From Arthrobacter sp. SLBN-112 (GTDB taxonomy: Bacteria > Actinomycetota > Actinomycetes > Actinomycetales > Micrococcaceae): a DNA stretch of 64,000 nt. The notes below the pieces were generated by a model that did no database searches, had not been told where the DNA came from, and saw only the letters and a list, made by a program, of their open reading frames with translations. Position 1 is the stretch's first letter. Each line of letters starts with the position of its first letter. The position numbers and the translations under genes were made by a program. Location of the stretch: contig NZ_JAUSXY010000001.1 of the NCBI RefSeq assembly GCF_030944625.1, forward strand, positions 124,001 through 188,000, in the 5' to 3' direction. Of this stretch, positions 8,564-14,896 are shown piece after piece.

Positions 8564-9184
8564 TCAGCAGTTGGCGGGAGCCGGCTTGCTTGCCGCTTCC
8601 GGCGCCGCTGCGGGAACCATGAAGCGCGGCAGCAGCACGTGGACCAGGGGGCCGATGGCCAGGGCATAGACCACCGTGCCCACGCCCACCGAGCCGCCCA
8701 GCAGCCAGCCGACGGCCAGCACGGTCACCTCGATGAGCGTGCGGGACAGCCTGACAGACCAGCCGGTGCGGCGGGCAAGTCCCGTCATCAGCCCGTCCCG
8801 CGCGCCAGGACCGAAGCGTGCCCCGATGTAGCAGGCGGAGGCGATGCCGTTCAGCACGATGGCCCCGGCGAGGAGGCCGATCTGGCCGGCCAGGAGGGAG
8901 ACCGGCGGGATCAGCGCCAGTCCGATGTCCGCAAACACTCCCACCAGCACGGCATTGCACAGCGTGCCGAAGCCGGGCCACTGGCGCAGCGGAATCCAGA
9001 GGAGCAGCACCAGGAAACTCACAATGACGACCACCACGCCGATGCTCAGCCCGGTCCGGTTGGCCACGCCCTGGTGGAACACATCCCAGGGGTCCAGGCC
9101 CAGGCCGGCGCGGATGAACATGGCCAGCGAGATGCCATACATGGTGAGGCCGGTGAAGAGCTGGAGGAGTCTGCGGGTCATCAT
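8564..9184 (-). CDS. YczE/YyaS/YitT family membrane protein
   Basis: Integral membrane protein of about 206 residues with five or so hydrophobic segments (FTGLTMYGISLAMFI near the start, then GVVVVIVSFLVLLLW, GLLAGAIVLNGIASACY, TVLAVGWLLGG and VVYALAIGPLVHVLL). The GxGLDPWDVFHQG and GPGARDGLMTG motifs are typical of the YczE-like family. An alternative start is at 9196. Such genes are commonly divergent from a MocR regulator, as here, and the regulator is thought to control them; a vitamin B6 or amino-acid transport role has been suggested for some pairs but the substrate here is unknown. The shared 60-base intergenic region carries a clear operator-like repeat. Confidence 0.85.
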   Translation of the reverse strand: MMTRRLLQLFTGLTMYGISLAMFIRAGLGLDPWDVFHQGVANRTGLSIGVVVVIVSFLVLLLWIPLRQWPGFGTLCNAVLVGVFADIGLALIPPVSLLAGQIGLLAGAIVLNGIASACYIGARFGPGARDGLMTGLARRTGWSVRLSRTLIEVTVLAVGWLLGGSVGVGTVVYALAIGPLVHVLLPRFMVPAAAPEAASKPAPANC

Positions 9185-9204
9185 GAAAACAACCATTCCA
9201 CGCA

Positions 9205-9243
9205 ACTGGCATTGGAATACATAGCCAGTTTGAGATACTGGCT
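9205..9243. promoter_or_regulatory. MocR operator candidate (three ACTGGC half-sites)
   Basis: An inverted repeat AGCCAGT (9223-9229) / ACTGGCT (9237-9243) with a 7-base spacer ends three bases before the mocR start. A third half-site ACTGGC (9205-9210) repeats the right arm 32 bases upstream, that is three helical turns, towards the yczE start. MocR proteins bind such mixes of direct and inverted repeats in divergent intergenic regions. Functional role is inferred. Confidence 0.6.
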
Positions 9244-9245
9244 CT

Positions 9246-10724
9246 ATGGCTGTCCTCACCCCCCAGGCTTTGTCCCGCCTCCTTGGCCCGTGGAACAGCG
9301 GAACCGGGCCGGCCTACCGCGAGCTTGCGGATGTGGTGCGGCTCCTGATCCTGGACGGCCGGATCGCGCTGGACACCGCCCTGCCCAGCGAGCGCTCGCT
9401 CTGCTCCGCCCTGGGGGTCAGCCGGACAACCGTCACGGCGGCGTACTCCAGCCTCAGGGACCAGGGCTACCTGAGCACCGGCCAGGGCAGCCGCGGTAAA
9501 ACCCGCATCCCCGAACTGACCCCCTTCGGCCCGGCACTCTTCGGTCCCCAGCCCCAGTCCACCGTCCCGCTGGCGGCACCGGGCCTGGCCGCCCCCGAAG
9601 GACTGATCGATCTTGCGTATTCCGCACTGCCTGCCAGCGGCGAAGTGGTGCACCGGGCCTTCGCTGCGGCACTGACGGAGCTCCCGGCCCTGCTCCCGGG
9701 GTTTGGCTACGACGCGTTGGGCCTGCTGCCGTTGCGCCAGGCGGTTGCAGACCGGTACACGGCTGCCGGAGTGCCTACGCAGCCGGGGCAGATCATGGTA
9801 ACTTCCGGAGCCCAGCATGCCTTGACCATCATCATCCGCACCCTGGCCGACCGGCAGGACAGGATCCTGGTGGAACACCCCAGCTATCCCCACGCGTTGG
9901 ATGCCATCCGTTCCGCCCGATGCCGCCCTGTCCCGGTGGCCTTCGCCGAGTCCGGCTGGGACCTGCCGGCCCTCGAATCGACCCTGGTCCAGCAGCGGCC
10001 CAAGCTTGCCTACCTGGTGCCGGACTTCCACAACCCCACCGGCATGATCATGCCCGACGAACAACGCCGCCGCCTGACCCGCGCGGCAGCCGCATCCGGA
10101 ACAGTGCTGGTGGCGGATGAAACACTCCGGGACCTCAACCTCGACGGTATCGCCACCACTCCGCTGGCCGGCTTCAGCAGCACGGTGGTATCCATCGGCT
10201 CGCTGAGCAAGTCGCACTGGGGCGGCCTGCGCACCGGGTGGATCCGGGCATCGGAACCGATGATCCAGCGCTTCGCCGCAGCGCGCACCACACTGGACCT
10301 GGGCGGGCCCGTCATGGAGCAACTGGCCGCCGCCCACTTGGTGCGGGCACTCGAGGAGCCGCTGCCTGCACTCTTGCACAGGCTGCGCCGCAACCGGTCA
10401 ACACTGCTCGCCCTCCTGGCGGAGCACCTGCCTGCCTGGCAGACGATGCCGCCGGCCGGCGGCCTCTCGGTCTGGTGCAAGCTTCCCGCCCCCATCAGTA
10501 CGGCCCTGACGGTCCTGGCACCGGAATATGGCATCAGGCTCGCGGCCGGACCCCGGTTCGGGATCGGCGGCGCGTTCGAACGCAACCTGCGCCTGCCGTT
10601 CACCCTCGCACCGGACAAACTCGAGACGGCGGTCCTGGGACTCCGGGCCGCCCAGGACCGGCTGGACGCCGCTCCCCAGCTTCGCCGGTCACTGACCCAC
10701 GCCCCCGCCGTCGCAATAGCCTGA
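9246..10724 (+). CDS. MocR family transcriptional regulator (GntR HTH fused to PLP aminotransferase-like domain)
   Basis: Regulator of 492 residues. Residues 15-85 form a GntR winged helix (YRELADVVRLLILDG...LPSERSLCSALGVSRTTVTAAY...GYLSTGQGS). From about residue 110 there is a type-I aminotransferase fold: SGAQHALTII, DFHNPTG, and SIGSLSKSHWGG with the PLP-binding Lys at residue 322. MocR proteins sense PLP or an amino compound and control an adjacent gene, here very likely the divergent yczE. No ribosome site precedes the ATG, which lies three bases after an inverted repeat, so a leaderless mRNA and autoregulation are plausible. A hairpin follows the gene. Confidence 0.92.
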   Translation: MAVLTPQALSRLLGPWNSGTGPAYRELADVVRLLILDGRIALDTALPSERSLCSALGVSRTTVTAAYSSLRDQGYLSTGQGSRGKTRIPELTPFGPALFGPQPQSTVPLAAPGLAAPEGLIDLAYSALPASGEVVHRAFAAALTELPALLPGFGYDALGLLPLRQAVADRYTAAGVPTQPGQIMVTSGAQHALTIIIRTLADRQDRILVEHPSYPHALDAIRSARCRPVPVAFAESGWDLPALESTLVQQRPKLAYLVPDFHNPTGMIMPDEQRRRLTRAAAASGTVLVADETLRDLNLDGIATTPLAGFSSTVVSIGSLSKSHWGGLRTGWIRASEPMIQRFAAARTTLDLGGPVMEQLAAAHLVRALEEPLPALLHRLRRNRSTLLALLAEHLPAWQTMPPAGGLSVWCKLPAPISTALTVLAPEYGIRLAAGPRFGIGGAFERNLRLPFTLAPDKLETAVLGLRAAQDRLDAAPQLRRSLTHAPAVAIA

Positions 10725-10738
10725 CCCGGGGCCACCGG

Positions 10739-10800
10739 AATCGCCGGAGGTGTGCGTAACCGCCGGAGCGGTACGGCGACGCCGCACCGTTCCGGCGATT
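10739..10800. terminator. branched hairpin between convergent genes
   Basis: aatcgccgga (10739-10748) pairs with tccggcgatt (10791-10800); inside it cgccggagcggt pairs with accgttccggcg with one mismatch. It sits between the convergent mocR and SRPBCC genes and probably ends transcription in both directions. Confidence 0.6.
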
Positions 10801-10824
10801 GGGCGGCCAAACGGGAGTCCGGGG

Positions 10825-11517
10825 CTACGCGTACACGCGCTCCAGGAAGCCGCCCCACGCCTTGGCCGTGGTCTCGGAGTCGCCGGCGCCGCTGAAGTCG
10901 TGCACCGTCATGCCCACCGGGGCGCCGAAGGCGTTGCGGCCGAAGAAACGGTACAGGGCGTCCTGGGTACGCAGGCCCAGGAAGTGCTCATTCGAAAAGT
11001 CCACCTCGCCCGTCAGCCGCCCCACGGCGTTGAGCTCCACGTCAACCGTAGCCCCCTGCCCGGCGGATCCCAGGCCCAGCGCTTCACGCAGCCGGGCGAA
11101 CCCGTCCGGGACCCGCGAGGCCGCGGGGGCCTGGATGTCGGTGAACACCACAGGACGGCCGTCGAAGTACTGCAGGTATTGGCCCAGCGTGTGCAGGTAG
11201 AACCCGGTATGCCGGCTGGCGCCGTCGTACTGCTCATCCCAGTTGTCGGCAAAGATGCCGCTGTGGACGTAGTGCAGGCGTGCGCGGCCACCGTCCAGCG
11301 GTTCCAACACGTATTCCAGCTGGTTGAACCAGCCGTCCGGGCCCTCCATCCTGGATACCAGGTGGCTGGGGTACTCCTCCACGGTCCTGACGGCCGGCCA
11401 CTGGTCCGTGGGGAACATCCACGCCGGGGTCCCGGAGGTGACGGCTTCCCACACCCGCTCTGGCGTGCCGGGAAGCTCAGAGTCGTAAACGATTTCGAAA
11501 TTGCGCTTATTGTTCAT
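10825..11517 (-). CDS. SRPBCC/AHSA1-like START-fold protein
   Basis: Soluble protein of 230 residues with an Activator-of-Hsp90-ATPase-1-like START fold at the N-terminus: FEIVYDSELPGTPERVWEAVT begins the first strand and helix, then WFNQLEYVLEPLDGGRARLHYVHSG, then the long helix HTGFYLHTLGQYLQYF. The second half (about 120-230) resembles another lipid- or ligand-binding half ending WGGFLERVYA. The gene overlaps the upstream HTH regulator by 4 bases (ATGA type), a common actinobacterial pairing in which an ArsR-like repressor controls an SRPBCC protein. The ligand is unknown. Confidence 0.85.
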   Translation of the reverse strand: MNNKRNFEIVYDSELPGTPERVWEAVTSGTPAWMFPTDQWPAVRTVEEYPSHLVSRMEGPDGWFNQLEYVLEPLDGGRARLHYVHSGIFADNWDEQYDGASRHTGFYLHTLGQYLQYFDGRPVVFTDIQAPAASRVPDGFARLREALGLGSAGQGATVDVELNAVGRLTGEVDFSNEHFLGLRTQDALYRFFGRNAFGAPVGMTVHDFSGAGDSETTAKAWGGFLERVYA

Positions 11518-12137
11518 TTGTCCTGTTCCTTGCCTGGAGTGGGTTCGTTGGTTTTGGTTTCTTTAAGAGCGGGGTGCAGGGCCACCACCAGCCGGTGCCG
11601 CCGCCCCTGGGGTGATCCGGCGTCGTGGTACTTGTCCACCAGCCGGGTGACCTCCACGCCGAGCTCCTCGGCGAAGGCGGCCCGTTCGGCGGCGGTGCGG
11701 AAGGTAATCTCGCCGTCGATGGCGAACGTTGCCAGTTTCTGCCGGGCAGCGGCCGCGCCGGCTATCAGCTTTCCCACCTCCTGGACCATCCGGCCGGCGA
11801 GCGCCAGCAGCCAGAATGCGGAGAAGCGGTCTGAGAACCGACGCGGGTCCGGGGACACCGAGGCCAGCGCGGACGGCGAGATCAGGTAGGAGGCTGCAGT
11901 GGCCTGGAGGACCCGTTCAGTGACGTTGCCCTTACGGCGTTCCTCCACCAGGTCCACCAGGCCATGCCGCTCCAGCGCCTTGAGGTGGTAGTTAACCTTT
12001 TGCCTGGGCAGGCCCACGCGGGCCGCCAGCTGCGTTGCGGAGCCGGGCCGGACCAGTTCCCGCAGAATGCTGGTGCGGATAGGATCCAGTGATGCTTCGG
12101 CTGCGGCCGGGTCTTCGATGACGGCGATTTCCTCCAT
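11514..12137 (-). CDS. ArsR-like winged-helix transcriptional regulator
   Basis: DNA-binding protein of about 207 residues. The winged helix spans roughly residues 10-80: DPIRTSILRELVRPGSATQLAARVGLPRQKVNYHLKALERHGLV, with the recognition helix at LPRQKVNYHLKAL. The C-terminal half is helical and ends in a charged tail. I use the ATG at 12135-12137; the longer TTG start at 12173 would run through the promoter. The GGAGG before the ATG is only one base away, the same tight spacing as at lhr. Upstream are a TTGACA box and a palindrome over the -10, so autorepression is likely. The 4-base overlap couples it to the SRPBCC gene. Confidence 0.85.
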   Translation of the reverse strand: MEEIAVIEDPAAAEASLDPIRTSILRELVRPGSATQLAARVGLPRQKVNYHLKALERHGLVDLVEERRKGNVTERVLQATAASYLISPSALASVSPDPRRFSDRFSAFWLLALAGRMVQEVGKLIAGAAAARQKLATFAIDGEITFRTAAERAAFAEELGVEVTRLVDKYHDAGSPQGRRHRLVVALHPALKETKTNEPTPGKEQDK

Positions 12138-12143
12138 GCCTCC

Positions 12144-12173
12144 ATTGTCGTTACCGACAACTTTTATTGTCAA
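12144..12173 (-). promoter_or_regulatory. promoter with overlapping operator for the HTH/SRPBCC operon
   Basis: On the minus strand TTGACA (12168-12173) and GACAAT (12144-12149) are 18 bases apart. A palindrome TTGTCG-gtaa-CGACAA (12145-12160) covers the -10 region, the right place for a repressor to block RNA polymerase. The 8-mer TAAAAGTT also occurs twice nearby. Confidence 0.6.
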
Positions 12174-12254
12174 GAACTTTTATATCGTCGGAGATTCAAG
12201 GCCGCCCCGGTCCCGGGATGGCCGGCGATGAGCCCCCGGTAGAATGGGCCGGTG

Positions 12255-13217
12255 ATGCAATCCCCCCTCCCCGTGCGCGACGGCGTCAACGCCACCCGCC
12301 TGCGGCTGCCGGATGAGGGCCCGTGGGACACCGCGATGGACTACATGATGCACCGCTGGGGACACATCGATCCGCAAGGCATCGAGGACCGGTTCGACGC
12401 TGGCGAGATCGTGGGCGAGGGCGGCATCCCCTTGGACCGCTCCACCCCGCTGCGGGACCACACGTTCATCTGGTACTACCGCACACTGCCGCCGGAGACC
12501 CGGCTGCCCGTGGAACTGAGCATCCTGCACCAGGACCACCACCTGCTGGTGGTGGACAAACCGCACTTCCTGCCCACCACTCCCGGCGGCACCTACATCC
12601 AGGAGTCCGCCCTGGTCCGGTTGCGGAACCAGCTGGACCTGCCGGACCTGATCCCCATGCACCGGCTGGACCGCATGACCGCCGGGGTCCTGCTCTTCTC
12701 CACCAACCCGCAGACCCGGGGCAAGTACCAGGTGCTTTTCGAGAAACGGCAGGTGCAGAAGGAGTACGAGTGCGTCTCCGCCGCAGAGCCCGCGCCTGGG
12801 CAACCCGCCGTCGACTTTCCCGTGGTGGTCCGCAACCGGATGACCAAGTCCCGCAGCTACCTGCTGGCGGAAGTCATCGACGGCGAGCCGAACGCGGAGA
12901 CCAGGATCGAGCGGCTGGAAACGTTCGACGGCGACCCCTCCCTGGGTGCCACCGGGAGGCCGGTGCGCCTGGCCAGGTACCGGCTGGAACCGCACACCGG
13001 CAAGACCCACCAGCTGCGGGTTCACATGGCCTCATTGGGGCTGGGAATCGTGAACGACGCCTTCTACCCGGACCTGCTGGACAAAGCTCCGGACGACTAC
13101 GCCAAGCCCCTCCAGCTTCTGGCCCGCGGCATCCGGTTCGTGGATCCGATCTCCGGCCGGCCCGTGGAATACCGGAGCGCCCTGGAACTCAGCGAGGCTG
13201 CCCGAGCACGTCCCTGA
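12255..13217 (+). CDS. RluA family RNA pseudouridine synthase
   Basis: Enzyme of 320 residues that isomerises uridine to pseudouridine in rRNA or tRNA. The catalytic signature HRLDRMTAGVLLF contains the key Asp; LSILHQDHHLLVVDKPHFLPTTP is the preceding family motif and TGKTHQLRVHMASLGLGIVND the C-terminal one. There is no clear S4 domain, only a short region with GEIVGEGG at the place where one may have been. A GTG three bases earlier (12252) is an alternative start. The 3' end overlaps the convergent macrodomain gene by 29 bases. The target site cannot be assigned. Confidence 0.9.
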   Translation: MQSPLPVRDGVNATRLRLPDEGPWDTAMDYMMHRWGHIDPQGIEDRFDAGEIVGEGGIPLDRSTPLRDHTFIWYYRTLPPETRLPVELSILHQDHHLLVVDKPHFLPTTPGGTYIQESALVRLRNQLDLPDLIPMHRLDRMTAGVLLFSTNPQTRGKYQVLFEKRQVQKEYECVSAAEPAPGQPAVDFPVVVRNRMTKSRSYLLAEVIDGEPNAETRIERLETFDGDPSLGATGRPVRLARYRLEPHTGKTHQLRVHMASLGLGIVNDAFYPDLLDKAPDDYAKPLQLLARGIRFVDPISGRPVEYRSALELSEAARARP

Positions 13218-13719
13218 ACGCCGCTTCAACCTCGGCCGTGTGCAGCACGAACTCCACCAGCTCCAGGCCGCTGGCCGGGTGTGAAGCCTGGAAACCCGCC
13301 ATCGCGTCCCTGGCCGCCTGCGCTACTGCCTCCGCACCCCAACCGTAAGCTCCGGCACCCACAGCGGGAAAGGCCAGGTCCCTGGCACCCAGGCTGTCCG
13401 CCAGCCGCAGGCTTTCGCTGAAGCAGGAGACCAGGAGGGCCCGGTTGGTCTGCCCGGCATGCCGGTTTGGCCCCACCGTGTGGATGACCCAGCGGGCCGG
13501 CAACCGGAACCCCGCCGTGGCAACAGCGGCGCCTGTCTGCAGGCCGTGCGGCAGGTCAGTTGTCCGCAGCTCCCGGCAAGCTGCCAACAGTTCCGGACCG
13601 GCTGCCAGGTGCAGCGCCCCGTCCACTCCCCCACCGCCAAGCAGCGACGAATTCGCGGCGTTAACCACCGCGTCGACCCGCCGCTGCGTAATGTCGCCCC
13701 GCAGAACCGTGATCCGCAT
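13189..13719 (-). CDS. macrodomain protein, O-acetyl-ADP-ribose deacetylase-like
   Basis: Single macrodomain of 176 residues of the MacroD/YmdB type. GDITQRRVDAVVNAANSSLLGGGGVDGALHLAAG gives the ADP-ribose binding loop, with the catalytic-type Asn and Asp (NAANSSLLGGGGVDG); the second loop is FPAVGAGAYGWG. Such enzymes remove ADP-ribose from acidic residues or deacetylate O-acetyl-ADP-ribose. The gene is convergent with the pseudouridine synthase (29-base overlap) and divergent from a DedA gene 34 bases away. No partner ART or NADAR gene is nearby, so a housekeeping role is the simplest reading. Confidence 0.92.
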   Translation of the reverse strand: MRITVLRGDITQRRVDAVVNAANSSLLGGGGVDGALHLAAGPELLAACRELRTTDLPHGLQTGAAVATAGFRLPARWVIHTVGPNRHAGQTNRALLVSCFSESLRLADSLGARDLAFPAVGAGAYGWGAEAVAQAARDAMAGFQASHPASGLELVEFVLHTAEVEAAFRDVLGQPR

Positions 13720-13753
13720 GCCGCCAGTTTCCCAAGTGCGGTACCTTGTGGCA

Positions 13754-14377
13754 ATGGACTTCGGCGGCGCAGACAGCTGGGGGGCGGCCCTCTATTTCTG
13801 GGTCATCCCGCTGGTGGTCGGTGACGCCATTTTCCCCCCCATTCCGTCTGAGATGGTGGTGATTACCGGGGGTGCGCTGTCCGCCGATGGCCGGGCCAAC
13901 GTGTTCCTGGTATTTTTGCTCGCAGCGGTGGCATCCTGGCTGGGCGACATGGTGGTCTTCCACCTGTTCCGCCGACGGCTGAGCCACGTGCTGGACCGTT
14001 GGAAATGGGGCCGCCGGGTCCACGCCGGCATCCATGCGGCGCTGGCCAAAGCCGGGCGCTCGTCCACCTACGGCACCATCATCGGGGCCCGGTTCATCCC
14101 AGGGGGCCGGCTTGCCACATCGGCAGCGTCCGGGATCGCAAACGTCTCCGTGCGCGGGTTCGGCCTCTGCGCCGGGCTGGGAGCAGTCCTTTGGGCAAGC
14201 TGGCTGGTGGGGCTGGGATACTTCACCGGTTCAACCACCAAGCTGCCGTTTTGGGCCAGCTCGCTGATCGGCGTGGCGGTGGGCCTGGTGATCGGCGCCG
14301 TCGTGGGGCTCATCGTCACCCGCCGGCGCGGCGACCGGTCCCCGGTGGAGGACGAACCCATTCCGGACGCAGGCTAG
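13754..14377 (+). CDS. DedA/VTT family membrane protein
   Basis: Membrane protein of about 207 residues of the DedA (SNARE-associated, VTT) superfamily, now regarded as lipid scramblase or lipid-carrier transporters. YFWVIPLVVGDAIFPPIPSEMVVITGGAL is the signature re-entrant region, followed by FLVFLLAAVASWLGDMVVFHLFR, then GARFIPGGRLATSAASGI with the conserved Arg-x-Ile-Pro-Gly motif, and two C-terminal membrane helices. The start is uncertain: no strong ribosome site, with GTG codons upstream. The 3' end overlaps the convergent small gene by 4 bases. Confidence 0.88.
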   Translation: MDFGGADSWGAALYFWVIPLVVGDAIFPPIPSEMVVITGGALSADGRANVFLVFLLAAVASWLGDMVVFHLFRRRLSHVLDRWKWGRRVHAGIHAALAKAGRSSTYGTIIGARFIPGGRLATSAASGIANVSVRGFGLCAGLGAVLWASWLVGLGYFTGSTTKLPFWASSLIGVAVGLVIGAVVGLIVTRRRGDRSPVEDEPIPDAG

Positions 14378-14679
14378 ACGGGCAGCCACTTGCCGCGGCT
14401 GCGCCGCAGCACGCTGAGCGAACCTGTCAGCGCAACGCGTTCGACGGCGTCGCGCATCATGGCCGCGGACTCCACCGCCTGCCGGTTCTCGCCGCTGTAT
14501 TCGCTCGCCTCCACGAGGAACCGAAGGTTAAGCTGCGGCACCCCGCCGGCAAGCTGCAGCTGGTGCGCTTCCACGTGGTGGCGGGTGCCCAGCGCCTCCA
14601 CGGCCGCGTCCATGACGGACTCGGGCGGATTCCCCGGACGCAGCCCGGTGATCTTGAGGCGGGTCTGGAAGGAAGGCAT
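14374..14679 (-). CDS. hypothetical protein, 101 residues
   Basis: Small soluble protein. It begins MPSFQTRLKITGLRPGNPPESVMDAAVEAL and ends AMMRDAVERVALTGSLSVLRRSRGKWLPV, a pattern of strand-helix-strand-helix that recalls a small ferredoxin-like fold. GGAGGG lies just before the ATG at 14677-14679. It is downstream of ppc on the same strand but separated from it by a repeat array with a strong hairpin, so it is probably expressed from its own promoter. Family not recognised. Confidence 0.7.
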   Translation of the reverse strand: MPSFQTRLKITGLRPGNPPESVMDAAVEALGTRHHVEAHQLQLAGGVPQLNLRFLVEASEYSGENRQAVESAAMMRDAVERVALTGSLSVLRRSRGKWLPV

Positions 14680-14696
14680 GCCCTCCACCCTATCCA

Positions 14697-14896
14697 AACC
14701 CCCGCTCGCATCCGACGGTTTAAACGCAACCCCCGCTCACATCCGGCACTTTAAGCAGCAACCCCCGCTCACTCTCTTCGGAAGAGTGAGCGGGGGTTGC
14801 TGTTAGAACTGCGAAAAGTGAGCGCGCGTCGCAGGAAAAGCCGCCAAAAGTGAGCGCGCGTCGCAGGAAAAGCCGCCAAAGGTGAGCGGGCGTTTC
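14697..14896. repeat. mirrored 32-base repeat array 1
   Basis: Three forward units of about ACCCCCGCTCAC start at 14698, 14729 and 14761, then four inverted units GTGAGCGSGSGT start at 14786, 14818, 14850 and 14882. Inverted units are exactly 32 bases apart; the last forward and first inverted starts are 25 apart with a 13-base centre. Two complete 32-base units (14814-14845 and 14846-14877) are identical. The array lies directly downstream of ppc, whose last codons touch the last unit. Confidence 0.9.
14756..14802. terminator. 20-bp perfect hairpin at the centre of repeat array 1
   Basis: The arms at 14756-14775 and 14783-14802 are exact complements around a 7-base loop. It lies downstream of the ppc stop on the minus strand and would stop readthrough into the small gene at 14679. 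Confidence 0.65.

Noticed and set aside
8487..10379. 630-codon minus-strand frame over yczE and mocR
   Set aside because: Crosses two recognised genes and their operator region; product shows no family motif.
13189..13719. Macrodomain as part of a defence or toxin (ADP-ribosylation) system
   Set aside because: No ADP-ribosyltransferase, NADAR or other defence gene is nearby, and the neighbours are housekeeping genes.
14697..14896. CRISPR array reading of the 32-base repeats
   Set aside because: Conserved units are only 12 bases, orientation flips at a central hairpin, separators are repeated rather than unique, and no cas gene is present.
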